A DNA stretch of 64,000 nucleotides from Coccinella septempunctata (GCF_907165205.1 NC_058196.1:14364501-14428500), one strand, 5' to 3'; counted from the first letter of the stretch, positions 12,716-24,816 are shown. Notes: generated by a model from the sequence alone, not told the origin. Numbers and translations are program-made.

Positions 12716-13839
12716 ATTTGCGCCGCCCTACTATAAGATACTGTTACGATCCGTTTATTATACCTTTATTTTATTTTGTACATAAACTTGTTAATCAAAT
12801 CCACGGAATCGCAACTTATCGAAAATATTTAATTCTCAACTGACTTTTCTAAAATTGCCGACTGCGACTGACAACTTTCTATTATTCTTTTATGTTTCCA
12901 TGCCATCCAAAATTTCCTAACATAGCATCTATGATGAATAAATTTCTTATAAATTAACAAAAATTTCTTCTAATTTCTAATACTCATTGGACAAACTAAA
13001 CTAAACAATATTATATTGGGAAAACTCAAACCATAACAATACTGTTCATGTTCTTAGGAATAATTAAACACTTTTACAAAAGTTGCTTTATTTGGTTGAC
13101 GTTGCGTCGGTTGGGAAATCGTCTTTGGTATCCAACTTTGGTTCATTTCCATTTTCGTTACAAAATCCATACACAGAAATCATGTCTGCATATTTCGCAT
13201 AAGTAAATAATTGTGGCATGTTGTATACACTTGTGATAGATTAGTCACTATTCATCTTTACGAATTAACAGATTCAAATGGGGCAAGTATCTAGGACATA
13301 TCGTTGCGTTCTCGAGAAAGATTACTACAAAGTTATCAAAAATTCAAACGATTATTATACCAAGTTATTTCGAATTCACACCGAAGGAATGATGACGGCA
13401 ACTTGTCATTTTACAGATATAATATTAGAGAAATTGAATAAAGAAATATTTGATTACTAATCTATATCTATCATTTTTGGATTCTTAGTTTACGCAAGCG
13501 TGTAAGTCCCGGTCTGACAAAGACTTGGCTTCACTTCTCCCATAGCATCGAACACTTAATATCAATATATGTACAATAGATATATGGAGACCATAAACTT
13601 AATATTAATCATATAGTTGAGTCTATGAAGTGGACCTCACGCTACACATCAAGCGGCGAATTCACACGCGGTAGCCCCCATTGGTGATGTAACGATAAAA
13701 GAACTCGTTGATGTAGGCTTGTATAGACGTTTTTAGTACTTTTAATTTGAATTCAAATAGTCACATCCTATTAAAAATTTGAAAAAGAATTGTGGGAAAC
13801 AAGTTGGGAAACTTTTCGTAATGCTCATTACGGAAAATA
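12716..13839. other. Intergenic DNA, nothing recognised
   Basis: One 60-codon ORF at 13278-13460 has no recognisable similarity. No repeats seen. Confidence 0.4.
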
Positions 13840-15130
13840 ATGCTTTTTCCTACTAGTTGCACAAATAACTATTTTCCCTTCATCGATGAAAATTTCCATA
13901 TCCATATTATTGCGTTCCATATCGAAAACTGTACTTATTTCGTCCTCACGCAGCCATCAATGTTTGATCAACGACGCACGCGTAGAACACGCGAGTCGAG
14001 ATCCCATCGATTGCTTGCGTCGAACTTGCGCTGTATTCGGGTTCGGCTTTCGGACAGTCCGAGAATGGTTCTAGAACTGCGCAGAGGATTTTATAATAGG
14101 GCGCAACAGTTTTGGGCAGTTTCAGAACAATTCTCGGACCGTCCGAAAGCCGAACCCGAATACAGCCTAACAGCTTGTCCAGATGCGGCGAGAAACGCGC
14201 GATTGACTACGCGCGTATCATTTCATGTTGCGTCCACATGTAGCATTTGTCTACGCGTCAAAACTCGAGTTTTCAGTTCAGTATTCCCTATTATTGAATC
14301 CTCGGTTTCCAGTGTGGATGGTTTTTTCTCTTTTGAATTACTTCCTTCACAAAATATTTCAACAATTTCTTCCCAACATGTATTTTTAGTAGGTATTCAT
14401 CGATTAGAATATTCAGGAGATTCCATATCCCACAACAGAATTATCTTTTTGCAATTCTGACATATAAAGTGGCACTTTTTAGAACTCATGGACGTTTGAA
14501 ACGTAATACAAGCGACCGATTTGCTGAATATTTTGTGAACGAGTTAACTGCCCTGACAAAATCAAATGGTTTGATAATTTATGTATTTTTCCAAGTGACG
14601 GAGTACTTTTTTATTTCGTATAATCTACTTCGCGCACTAATAAAAATGGTTTACTCATCCAAAGCTCTTTTTTCTCTTCTGAATCACCTTCTTCAGAAAA
14701 TCTATTAACAATTTCTTCCGAATACGATTGAAATATTCGGGTGATTCCATATCCCACAACAGAATTCCCCTTTCAACTTCATCGATAAAAAGTTCAATAT
14801 CGTTATCGAGTTCCATTTCGAAATTTCACTTAATCCGTCCTCACGCAGCAATCAACGCATGTGTACTGGACGCTACCATTGGGACCCCAGTATCTCTCCT
14901 GCGATTGCTTGCGTCGAACTTGCGATTTTATTGCACGCGCGTGTGCATGTGAACGGGATCTATGTACTGTGCTCTAGTATCTCGACACGCGCGTTTCTCG
15001 CTGCATCTGGACAGGCTCTAAGATGTAGGCGCGTGTGCATGTGGACGAGATTTACTAGTATCTCGACACCCGCGTTTCGAAACTCGCGTAGTGAAATGCG
15101 CGTTTCTCGCAGCATCTGGACAGGCTCCAT
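13840..15130. repeat. Mosaic of GC-rich direct repeats
   Basis: The block containing cgtcctcacgcag and gattgcttgcgtcgaacttg occurs at about 13944-14030 and again at 14836-14925. The block gattccatatcccacaacag occurs near 14420 and 14743. The block gcgcgtttctcgcwgcatctgg occurs near 14990 and 15098. CpG-containing words (cgcg) are far denser here than in the AT-rich surroundings. The long frames here do not correspond to any protein I recognise and overlap the repeats. Confidence 0.7.
14031..14167. mobile_element. Small hairpin MITE inside the GC-rich repeats
   Basis: Inverted arms of about 50 bp: the left arm begins ctgtattcgggttcggcttt and the right arm is its near-perfect reverse complement. 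The gap between the arms is ~35 bp. The element interrupts the first copy of the repeat, because the second copy (near 14920) continues without it. Confidence 0.75.
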
Positions 15131-16550
15131 TCTATAGAAATAGAATGCCTAGGCAATGTATGCAATGAATAGGTACTATATATTGCCGGACCTTTGTAAT
15201 AAATAGGAATATTGACGAGATATATATGCTTATAGAATATTGGGCAAGGAAATTCTTTCTCGGGATCTCAGCGTCCCAGATAATTAATTGCATGAGAATA
15301 AAGGTTTTGATGACAAGCGTATGAATGATATTTTTCCAGTAAGAAGATAAGTGTCGAAGAAGTAGAGTTTCATGTCGGACTTGAGGCTGATTTTAAGTTA
15401 AAAGGAAAACGGTTTAGTTTAGATAATAACTCGCCCATAAGAGCTTATATATCAATTCAATATTCGAAGATAATTGATTCGGCGTTGTAAGAATTAGCAG
15501 GCTCTTGAGTTTTAACCGGCCAATTCAATTAGTTCAGAAAAATGCAAGGTTAGAGCGTCGTGGAATAATCGGGGAAACACCCATGAGAGGTTGAGAAGGA
15601 ATTTGGGTTTTGATCTAAGAAGGGGAATAATAAAAGGAATCAAAAAAAAGGGGAGTGGGAAGTTGGTCGAAGAAAATATACGTCGGGAAGACGGAAGTAG
15701 AATCCGGGATTCTAATAGAGTAGATTTGGAAGTCCGAAAGTAAGTTCGGCAGTCCGAGAAATTTAGAAGTATTTTTTTCGGAGTTAGGTCTCAAAAAGGG
15801 AGACGGGTACAAGCTATTCGGGGAATAGTGTAAGAGATTTAGTACCGTGGTTAAAGTCAGCCAGGGCGTAATAATTGCTTTTATTTGTGATATAGATCGG
15901 ATATAGGATTTTGGGAATTTCGTATAGAGTCGAAACGAAGAGCGTTAATCGTTGACGACGGAAAAGTGCGGGAAGTGCGGTTGAGTGTAAAGAATTCGCC
16001 GTTCTGTGCGAGGAAAGTCTGGTGATCGAAAAAGTTCACCAGCAACCCCAGGCGAACGACGGTCGCTGGTCGCAGAAAAAGGTAGAAGGTTCCAATTTTT
16101 GTTTGTCCAGAGTCCTGAAAGCTCCTCTAAAAATTCATCTGATTTTTGATCATATTCTTATTGTTGAATTTTTAATCCAAGATTTTGTTGATGAAATTTT
16201 AATGATTATTGCTTTGCGCACTTTGCATGTGTGAAAGTAGTTGAGATTTTATTTTGGTCGTCATCGACCAAATACATGCTTGTAAAGAAGTATTCAAATT
16301 TCTGCAATAGATTTATTTGTTAAATTTCGCCAGAGTTTAATTTAAATTTTCTCTCCAGAAAATATAGAAAAACATCAAAGTCCTGTCCTTCGCGCGACGG
16401 GCCGAATCCACCATTTTTTTGCCTTTAAAGGGGCCTTCAATTTTTGTGTAGTTAACATCTTTAAAAATAATCATCCCTGTTCAGTGGAAAGCCGCTCTTC
16501 CATTGATTCCAGATAAGGGGTGTTTTATTTCACCTTTTCAGGCATTCTAA
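15131..16550. other. Intergenic DNA, purine-rich stretch
   Basis: Between about 15590 and 15830 the plus strand is strongly purine-rich (runs of aagaagggg, gggaag). No gene or terminal repeat was recognised. Confidence 0.4.
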
Positions 16551-17433
16551 TATACAGGGTGTTCCTAAATTGAACGTACAAACGAAAAGGGAAGATTCCT
16601 TAAGTGAGTTCAAGAAAAAAAAGTCCCATAAACATGGGATCGCGAACGTTTCGTTTTCGAGATACAGAGTGTTGAAGTTTAAATTTTTTTCAAGTTTTTT
16701 TCTCATAGTATCTACACTTTACAAGATATTCAACTGAAATTTGGCATAGATATTACATTTTAGAGTTCTCACCACGTGACATGGCAATTTCGATAGAAGA
16801 TCTACAGGGTGATATTTTTTCTGGAACACTGCCACCTGTTCTTCTGCAGTTGTAATACATTTTTTATGTTGATTATACGAGTTTATCGAATCTTTATGAA
16901 TCATCGCTACAGATCAGGAAAATTTCCATAAAAACTGACACTGAATTCATTCACCACAGCTTACAAAGTGGCCTTCCCATCATAATTTGGATTTTCACGA
17001 GGATTTCGAGAGAATCGTTCAAAATTTTTTTTCTCGAAATCGTTGGTAGATACGACAAAACTACAAGAGACCGAAAAGTTTAGTATAAGAACAAAGCCTC
17101 TTTTTACATTTTTTCAAATTAACAGTTGCTCACCAAAAAAAGTTCTGCAGAAGAACAGGTGGCAGTGTTCCAGAAAAAATATCACCCTGTAGATCTTCTA
17201 TCGAAATTGCCATGTCACGTGGTGAGAACTCTAAAATGTAATATCTATGCCAAATTTCAGTTGAATATCTGGTGAAGTGTAGATACTATGAGAAAAAAAC
17301 TTCAAACTTCAACACTCTGTATCTCGAAAACGAAACGTTTGCGACCTCATGTTTATGGGACTTTTTTTTCTTAAACTCACTTAAGAAGTCTCCCCTTTTC
17401 GTTTGTACGTTCAATTTAGGAACACCCTGTATA
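16551..17433. mobile_element. Foldback element with ~295-bp arms
   Basis: The outer ends read tatacagggtgttcctaaat and its reverse complement. The left arm (16551-16849) and right arm (17143-17433) stay inverted over their whole length, both ending inward at ctgcag. The ~290-bp centre is unique. The TA at each outer edge fits a TA target duplication. Differences between arms are few, suggesting recent origin or arm homogenisation. No transposase is encoded. Confidence 0.85.
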
Positions 17434-18285
17434 AAGCCGGATTATATGTACATATTGCCGTTAAAATATACATTATGTGAGGAGGAAATTTTAAGTGATC
17501 GGGTTATGACAACTTGGTGAGCAGTTTTGGTAATTGTCTCTCAGTTTTCAGTGTAATTAGATCAGCGAGAAGCTGAATTTAGTAGCTAAAGAAAAATTTC
17601 GAAAAGTTGCTTATTTGGAAGACAATATTTTCGAGAGTGGATTTGCCCCAGTCAAAAACAACAGGTGAATATTCAGATTACCTAAAATAATAAAAGAATC
17701 GCAAGTGGACCACTACTATTCTCTCCTAACTCATTCACCACTGAGATATTATATGAAATATCGATTGAATTCGCTGAAATACTTATCAGAAAACAAATAT
17801 TTAGAATAATTCGTTTTTGTGTCAATAAAAGTATAAGTATTTCGCCTAATTTTTTCAGCACGTCTTGTAGAGGAATGAATTAAAATATTGAAGTCGAAGA
17901 AGGATTACTCCTGTCCTAGAAATAATTTAATTGAAAATGACAAAATATTCACCCTATTTGTTGACGGATCAAATTAATTCGATTCAGTGAGGTCTGTTAA
18001 TTATACCGCAAATAATGACATACGAGCTTATGTGCTGTGTAATCACAATTCTTTAGGACACTAGATTTTCAAATTATCATTATGTTGATGAGAAAGTGTG
18101 GAGCATTCGATATTCTGTGGCGCTGGCACATTAATTTTTTTCTATTTTGTCATTCTCGCATTCATTTTCTACTATCTTGATTATGAAGAAGTCCTAAAAG
18201 TATACCCAAAGGCCCAAAAACTACATTTGAAGTTATGACACTGGCAAACGGAGCAGGTTATACGTTGGTTTCTTCTTAATTTAGT
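17434..18285. other. Intergenic DNA, nothing recognised
   Basis: No coding or repeat signal identified. Confidence 0.4.
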
Positions 18286-18393
18286 TTCCTACAACTGAAT
18301 GTACAGGGGTTGCTCAGTAAAATGAATCAACTTGAGATCCTGGTTGGGGATCACAAGCCTCAAGTCATAAGTCTGGAGGATCATCGGTGCTCT
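18286..18393 (+). pseudogene. LINE endonuclease N-terminus fragment
   Basis: The translation FLQLNVQGLLSKMNQLEI followed by PQVISLEDHRCS matches the start of the apurinic-type endonuclease domain of non-LTR retrotransposons (an N-V-x-G-L strand, then the Glu of the usual T-E-H motif, here E-D-H). Only about 36 codons are recognisable; the following frame does not resemble the family. Confidence 0.6.
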
Positions 18394-20008
18394 AGGATGG
18401 CTCTTTATCTAGGTCTCGGTCTAGCTCTGTGGAGATGCCCGTACTGGTATTGTAAAGGGTTGATGGGGATGAAAGAAAATAGTATTCCTCCCTTACTAGG
18501 CTTTATTCTGTTACAACATAGATGTCACTTGTGGTCCTTCTAGAGCTGAACGCAACAAACTAAACACCAGAAATAGGTACAATTAGAATTTATATAAAAG
18601 GAAAATTAAGTACAATTTCTCTTACCTACACCTAGAACAACAACTTATCTCGATAACGAAAAATTTGCACACTCTAAAATGGCTGTTGTGAGTTACCTCT
18701 AGCGCCAGTCAACCGAAAACTCAGAATGCGCGAATTCTTCTTCGCCTCCGTGACACAATTCCGAAACAAGCTAAACTGCTCAACAACAAAATCATTTATT
18801 CTACATTCTGCTTCAGTGTCTGGGAGTGCTTTTGAAGATTATGAAGATTATTTGAATATCACTTGTTTTCTATCAACCCGAATTTTGTCCAAAATTGACT
18901 GTTATTCAACTACTCTTGATTAGGGTTGCTGCTTGCTGCGTGCCGACTGTTTTTGAAGGAAACATTGCTGACCACAGGTCGTCTTTGTTAAATTATGTAA
19001 TAGAAAATGAGTTGGAACTTTTTCATACCTCTACATGTCAAATGATTATGGATATTGAAACTAATGACTTCGATGAGGTAGATGAATTGAATGAAGTAGA
19101 GAATGAAGTAGATAATTGTTTTGAAGCTTTCCTCAATGTTGTAACATGGCTTGTTGATAAATTATTATTATTAATATTATCAAACATGATACGGAGTAGC
19201 GGCCTTACGCTGTAAAATATAAAATGCTTATCTTATAACATTGTAACTGAAGAAGCTGACTCTCCAAAATGAAGAACATCCATTAGGGAATCGTCTTCGA
19301 AAATTCGATTTTGAATACTTAATTTCCCCATATCTCTTCTTCTATAAAACTGAAAAGAACAGATCGACACCCTCAATTTGTCACTATCAATCACAATATC
19401 CGAGTCGGCGATTTTCATCATTCACCACGTTATGAAACGAAAAACGCAAAAAGAAACTCGCTAAAGCCTACGCTTAATTGGAAATCAGGTTAACGCTCTT
19501 ACCGGCTAACACGAAAGGGTTCCGACTTTGATTTATAATTCTCGTCATAAAAGGTTGCGCCCGCCATGTCTTGCCTGACATTTGACTGATTTTACTAAGG
19601 CGGGTAAAGGTGTTGATGAATTTTCGGTGGCGGTTACGAAAAATTTTAATTTCTCGTTTTGAATTCCACCGATCTGGGGCCTGGATATGAAGAAAGACCT
19701 TTCATTCGTGATTAAAAAAGTGTACGTGTGCCCCTGCCATCAGTTGAGTGTTACGACAGTGTAATTATCTGGAACTCCGATCTTTGCATGACGGGCAACG
19801 CTAATTTTGTAAATTGCGAGCTGGTAGTTTGTTACTGACAAGTTCCGACTGGCGAATGGACGCAAGTATTTTAACTGGTTGGTTTAAAAATTATTCTCGA
19901 AATCAATCTTTCAGTATACCCTCATTTTATCACTTGTTGCTAGGCTGTATTGTTATAATATTATTAAGTGAGATTTTTTCGCCAATAACGCTGTAACAGT
20001 ATACAGGG
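18394..20008. other. Intergenic DNA, nothing recognised
   Basis: An acidic 106-codon frame at 18895-19215 has no recognisable domain. No terminal repeats seen. Confidence 0.4.
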
Positions 20009-20382
20009 TAGGGTGACCAGACGTCCGTCATTGTGACGGACAGTCCGTCAATCGTCCAAGAACTCCGTCATTGGAAAACGTCCATCAAAATCTTGAATTT
20101 AATTCAGTATTTTTCTCAAGATTATTTGAGATGCATAATAAGAAAAGAAAGTGCGATTTTACGGAAGATCTTTCAAAAGAATTTTTGGGTCAATTCTGAT
20201 TTGGTGAAAGGCTAGCAACGCCTGAAGCCCTCTTCTCATTCCACAGTGTAATGCACAACCATTATATTAATATTATTAAATTTTAGTTTTTTCGTTGTAA
20301 TAAACTTTTATTATTTCTCTATTTTCAATAAAAAAAAATTTTATCACCATACGTTGTAAGAAACTGAGCAGCTGGAAGCATA

Positions 20383-20815
20383 TACAGGGTGAGTCTTAGA
20401 CTCGTATCAAATATTTTACAGTAGATTCTCTAGGTCCAAAGAAACACTTTTTCCTTTACCATTTTTTTCCGAATCGGCTCGGTTTAAAAGATAAAAATGA
20501 ATTTCGGAATATAGTTGTCGAGTAATTTGACGTTCAAAAATAAAAATATTTGTGAAATTCGAAAAATTGGGTACTTTGACCGAATGCAACTCTTTTTGAA
20601 AGATCCACAGGTGTGTAGTGTCATACAGATTCATTTAGTTATTCTGAAGGTAATTTTGCTTTTGCAGGGGTGGCACAGCTCCTAATGAAAACTTAAAATG
20701 GCTATATCTTTTTATCAGGGCTAAATCGGAAAAAATGGTACAGGAAAAAAGTGTTTCTTTTGACCTCTAGAATCTACTGTTGAAATATTTTTACGATTCA
20801 AAGATTCGCCCTGTA
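20383..20815. mobile_element. MITE, 'tacagggtgagtctt' family, copy 1
   Basis: The left end tacagggtgagtcttagact and the inverted right end share the subterminal sequence agtagattct and aaagaaacactttttcct. The second copy at 34607-35062 is collinear along most of its length. No coding capacity. Confidence 0.8.
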
Positions 20816-22252
20816 CAGGGTGTGCAAAATTCGTTGTCTACTGAAGGGATCACGAGAACTATAGCAGCTAGAAGAAAACGGATGACACATTCTCGAGCTC
20901 TTTTTTCCTTAATAATCCAAATCTGAAAACAGATCCAGCCCAACGGTCATAGATTTTGAGTTAGGAAAGAAAATTGAGAAATTGTCATTATCAATGAAGC
21001 TGAATAACTCGCTTTTTCGAACTCGTATTCGAAATCCTTTGTTACACTCTACAGGCACTTTTTTATGAGTAATTCGAATATGATATCATTATTTTTTTTT
21101 ATCCAGCCATTTTCGAGATACGACAAGGATTTCTGATTTTCCAAATGTAAACTACAGTTGAAAGTTGTTTCATTTTGCTGCAGTTTTTTTGCTGATTTCA
21201 AAAATGTATCATATGTCGCTATTCACATGAATGTTACACGAGAAAAAAATTTAATACTTTTTCCTACGTTTCGATTCTCTGTTGAATTATAAGTAGGCTG
21301 ACTTACCATAGCAACCGTTGAATATGCATTATATTTTGTGAACCTGAGCCTCTATGATTGGAATCACGGATTGCTGAATAAATATTTCGATGATTAATTT
21401 GCCATCGTTTGTTCTCGCGATGTTTGGCATGCTTATCTTACGATGGCTCATAATTCGAATACTACCGTTGACAGAAGTATCCTTTTTTCATCATGTTACT
21501 TTTGTAAAAATTATAATTATATAGATAGCTATCGTATTTTATTTATATTACTGACTCTTTAAGTTTCTTTCATGAATAGAAAAACGATAATTGAATAAAT
21601 TTTCTTCTTTAATAATCAGACGAAAGTCTTTTACTCTCTTTTAAAGGATATCGATATATAAAAGAAATAATTATTCGTGATTCCTATCACAAAAACTTGA
21701 CTTCACATAAGATTATGTGGAGTTCACGAACCATAATGCATTTTCAACGGTCGCTATGGTTACGCCAGCGTACTAAAAATTCAACAATGAATCGAAAAGC
21801 AGGAAAAAGTATTAAATTTTTTTCTTATGTTATATTCATGTGAATAGCGACATATGATACATTTTTGGAATCACCAAAAATATTGCAGCAGAATGAAAGA
21901 ACTTTCAACTATAGTTTACATTTGGAAAATCAGAAATCCCTGTCGTATCTCGAAAATGGTTGGATCAAAAAATTTAATAATATCATATTGGAATTACTCA
22001 TAAAAAAGTGCCTGTAGAATGTAACAACGGATTTCGAATATGACTTCGAATAAGCGAGTTATTCAGCTTCATTGAAAATGACAATTTCTCAATTTTCGTT
22101 CATTACTCAAAATCTATGACCGTTAGGCTGGATCTGTTTTCAGATTTGGAATAGTAAGGAAAAGAGAGCTCGAGAATTTGTCATCCGCTTTCTTCTAGCT
22201 GCTATAGTTCTCGAGATACCTTCAGTAGACAACGAATTTTGCCCACCGTGTA
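20814..22252. mobile_element. Giant foldback element with ~530-bp arms
   Basis: The left arm (20814-21345) and right arm (21721-22252) are inverted copies; the ends share gcaaaattcgttgtctactg, and the arms share gcgacatatgatacattttt deep inside. The loop is ~375 bp. The whole could form a hairpin of more than 500 bp. The right tip runs into a (TA)n tract. No transposase is encoded, so it depends on another element or arose by repair-associated inversion. Confidence 0.85.
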
Positions 22253-22270
22253 TATATATATATATATATA
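22250..22270. repeat. (TA)n microsatellite
   Basis: An uninterrupted run of about ten TA units at the right tip of the foldback element. Confidence 0.9.
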
Positions 22271-22328
22271 CATATACACATTCCCCAGGTCCGTCCGTCA
22301 TTGAACTAGGGATAATCTGGTCAGCCTA

Positions 22329-23294
22329 ATACAGGGTGATTCAAAATTCTAGGCCACAAAATACAGACCGATATCTATATCAATGATGAAGAATCTATGG
22401 AAACTTTGTAAAAGCATCAGGTTCAAACAACTGCGCCAAATTTCATAATTCTTTTTTTGTTTTGTTCGTTATTCTCAGGATAAGGTGTGTGCAACAGAAT
22501 ATTCCAAAAGAAATCGTACGGAGAAGAAAAAAGGCTTTCCTTTTTCTTTCGAGCAATCATAAAGTATTTCCTGAAACATTTTAGGGTTTTCACCCCCAAA
22601 CTCTGGAACAGAATCATCATAATGTCCAAGAATATTTATCTGAGAGTCTCAGAAGAATTTACAGCTATCCAATATCTAGAACGCTTTTATTAAAAATAAA
22701 GATGGTAGCATGAAGGTCGTCCTGTGGCTCGGGAAAGTGTGCTAATGGCCGCACTAATCGCCGTTTGAGGTTCAGCGTACCGGAAACCTTCGCAACCCCT
22801 TCCTTTTTCGCACTTTCAGTCGCCTTGTGAAACCTCGACCGATTACAACCCTCATTAGGCCCAGAGTCGATGATCACGATTAGGAATTATTGCGTAAAGG
22901 GTTAAAATTGTATGCATAACATTCAACTCGATGTATAAAGACTTCGAAACCAATTTCGGATCTGACCGCTTGGCAGAACTGCACTCAGAACTAATTTTCT
23001 AACGCCTTGAAACATTTGGGAGTTTATGTAAAGTTTTAAATCACTTTAGGTATATTTGAAATGAGGGGATAATTGAATTAAGCTGCAGTTCAAGTTAGAC
23101 ATATAGTTTATAGTTAGTTAGGGTTTATACAATCTGCCTGTGAAGTTATTTGCACGAACAAAAGTTCTATTCAGAATAAAACATATATTTTCAATCATCA
23201 TAATAATAGGTATGATGACATAAAAAAATATTTTTCAGAATTTTAAAATAAAAATTTCTTGATAGACACAGGTAGATGAACTCAATTTTCAGTA
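22329..23294. other. Intergenic DNA with one tacaggg-type end
   Basis: A tacagggtgattcaaaattc terminus at 22331 suggests the edge of another element, but its partner was not found. Nothing else was recognised. Confidence 0.4.
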
Positions 23295-23323
23295 CAAATC
23301 ATAAGCCTATACCCAGTCAAATA

Positions 23324-24816
23324 CACTCACTTTCAAATGTTTTGCACCCCCCCTGTAGTGGAGATAAAAAAATCAAGATTCACAACAAATTGTTACTGAC
23401 AACAACAGAAACTTGTTGACCACCAAATAAAACGATAACATTACGAAACAAAAAATGTTCTTGTGTTTAAATATCGATTTTGTCAAATGTGTGCCTTTCT
23501 GCGGATCAGTAGTTTTTCGTTTTGAGTACCGGTTAGTTCAAAAACTGTGTAATATGCCCAGAAACGAGTTGTCTGAGTTTGACAGAACTAGAATTATTGC
23601 TCTCTGGCAAGAAGGGCTCTCACGCCATCAGATAGCCAATAGACTGAACATTATTCGAAGCACGGTTAGCAAAACGATAAGGCGCTATGAGGAAACTGGT
23701 GGAGTGCATAGAAGACCTCGAAATGGTCGTCCTCGTGTTACCACGATTCGGGAAGATCGGTATATTGCCCAATCAGCCCGTAGAAATAGGTCAGTGACGG
23801 TACCAACACTCAGGTCGGAATTCCAAAGAGCCCACAACCGTGTAATTTCATGTGCTACAATTCGTAGAAGAATTTTAACATCAGGATTGCGGTCCAAAAG
23901 GCTTCTAAGAGTTCGTTTATTAACTGTTCGTCACCGAACCGTTCGTCTGCAGTGGTCGCGAGCTCATCAAAACTGGCATTTAGAAGAATGGAGGAATGTG
24001 CTATTTACAGATGAGTCACGGTTTGGGTTAGTAAGTGATGACTACCGCTTAAGAGTTTGGAGGGAACCAGGATGTCGAAATAGACCTGAGAGAGCTATTC
24101 AAGTTGCTCCTTTTCGCGGTGGCACTGAAATGTTTTGGGGAGGCAAAATGTTTGGAAGAAGAACGCCACTAATTCACATATCCGGGACGATGACTGGTGC
24201 ATATTGCCTCGAAAGTATCATAAATCCTGTAATTATACCCATGGGTAATGAATTAGAGGCTCAATTTATCTTTATGGACGATAATGCCAGGCCACATCGC
24301 ACTAGAGGTGTTCAAGAAGCCCTGGAAAACCAAAACATTATCAGATTAGAATGGCCCGCGATGTCTCCTGACATAAATCCTATAGTGCATATATGGGATC
24401 ATGTCTCCAGAGCCGTTTTCCGTCGAAATAATCCACCACGAAATTCACAAGAACTTATTGTAGCTGTTACCGAGGAATGGATGAATATTCCGCAGGAAAT
24501 AATCAATAATTTAATTTTTGGAATGCCTAGACGAGTGAATGCATTGCTAAGCAGCAGAGGCTCGAATACTGCATATTAGTTTGCTCTTTTATTAATTAAC
24601 TTTTAATTTTCCGTTCAAATTTAATTTTTGTTTTTGCAATTTTTGATTCCTAATTTGTATTTGTTGTTTCAACTTCATAATTCTATGAAATGAAATTGAT
24701 TTCATTTTATTTCTGTAAAAGCCTTTCATTATCCTTGAACCCGAGGGTATAATTTTTTTTTCAATGTTTGAGGTAGCCTTAATAATTAGGGGGTGCAGGA
24801 CTTTTGAAAGTGAGTG
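23324..24816 (+). mobile_element. Tc1/mariner element, nearly complete
   Basis: Inverted ends begin cactcactttcaaa, continue with gcacccccc, and are flanked by TA on each side (23322-23323 and 24817-24818). The empty target is visible in the paralogous element at 52390-52391, which confirms boundaries and TA duplication. Total length is 1493 bp. It encodes the transposase at 23554-24579. Its ends differ in two or three positions. Confidence 0.93.
23554..24579 (+). CDS. Tc1-like transposase with mutated catalytic Glu
   Basis: A 341-residue protein that would bind the element ends and cut and paste DNA in the nucleus. Residues 1-50 and 60-115 are two helix-turn-helix domains (EFDRTRIIALWQEGLS; CATIRRRILTSGLRSK) separated by a GRPR AT-hook-like linker. 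The catalytic core has LFTDESRFG (Asp153) and FMDDNARPH (Asp243). The third residue, expected in P-I-E-H after SPDINP, is Val278 (codon GTG at 24385-24387), so the DD34E triad is incomplete although the frame is fully open. I chose the ATG at 23554 because family members start with a short lead before the first helix; the upstream ATG at 23455 would add 33 hydrophobic residues unlike the family. Length is normal for Tc1 (about 340). A GTG is one transversion from GAG, so this is probably recent damage. Confidence 0.9.
   Translation: MPRNELSEFDRTRIIALWQEGLSRHQIANRLNIIRSTVSKTIRRYEETGGVHRRPRNGRPRVTTIREDRYIAQSARRNRSVTVPTLRSEFQRAHNRVISCATIRRRILTSGLRSKRLLRVRLLTVRHRTVRLQWSRAHQNWHLEEWRNVLFTDESRFGLVSDDYRLRVWREPGCRNRPERAIQVAPFRGGTEMFWGGKMFGRRTPLIHISGTMTGAYCLESIINPVIIPMGNELEAQFIFMDDNARPHRTRGVQEALENQNIIRLEWPAMSPDINPIVHIWDHVSRAVFRRNNPPRNSQELIVAVTEEWMNIPQEIINNLIFGMPRRVNALLSSRGSNTAY

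Larger units (their letters stand above)
20009..22328. mobile_element. Possible hAT-like element carrying two inserted elements
   Basis: The left end tagggtgaccaga is matched by the reverse complement of the right end, taggctgaccaga. The subterminal word gtccgtcatt occurs at the left and gtccgtccgtcatt at the right, in direct orientation. Within lie the MITE at 20383-20815 and the foldback at 20814-22252. The superfamily is a guess from end sequence; no clear 8-bp duplication is seen and no transposase is present. Confidence 0.4.

Noticed and set aside
13840..14460. Open frame of 206 codons
   Set aside because: It runs through the hairpin MITE and duplicated GC-rich blocks, and its residues show no domain. 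Open length follows from composition.
18895..19215. Acidic 106-codon frame
   Set aside because: No domain, no splice sites that extend it into a recognisable protein, and no repeated relative in the window.
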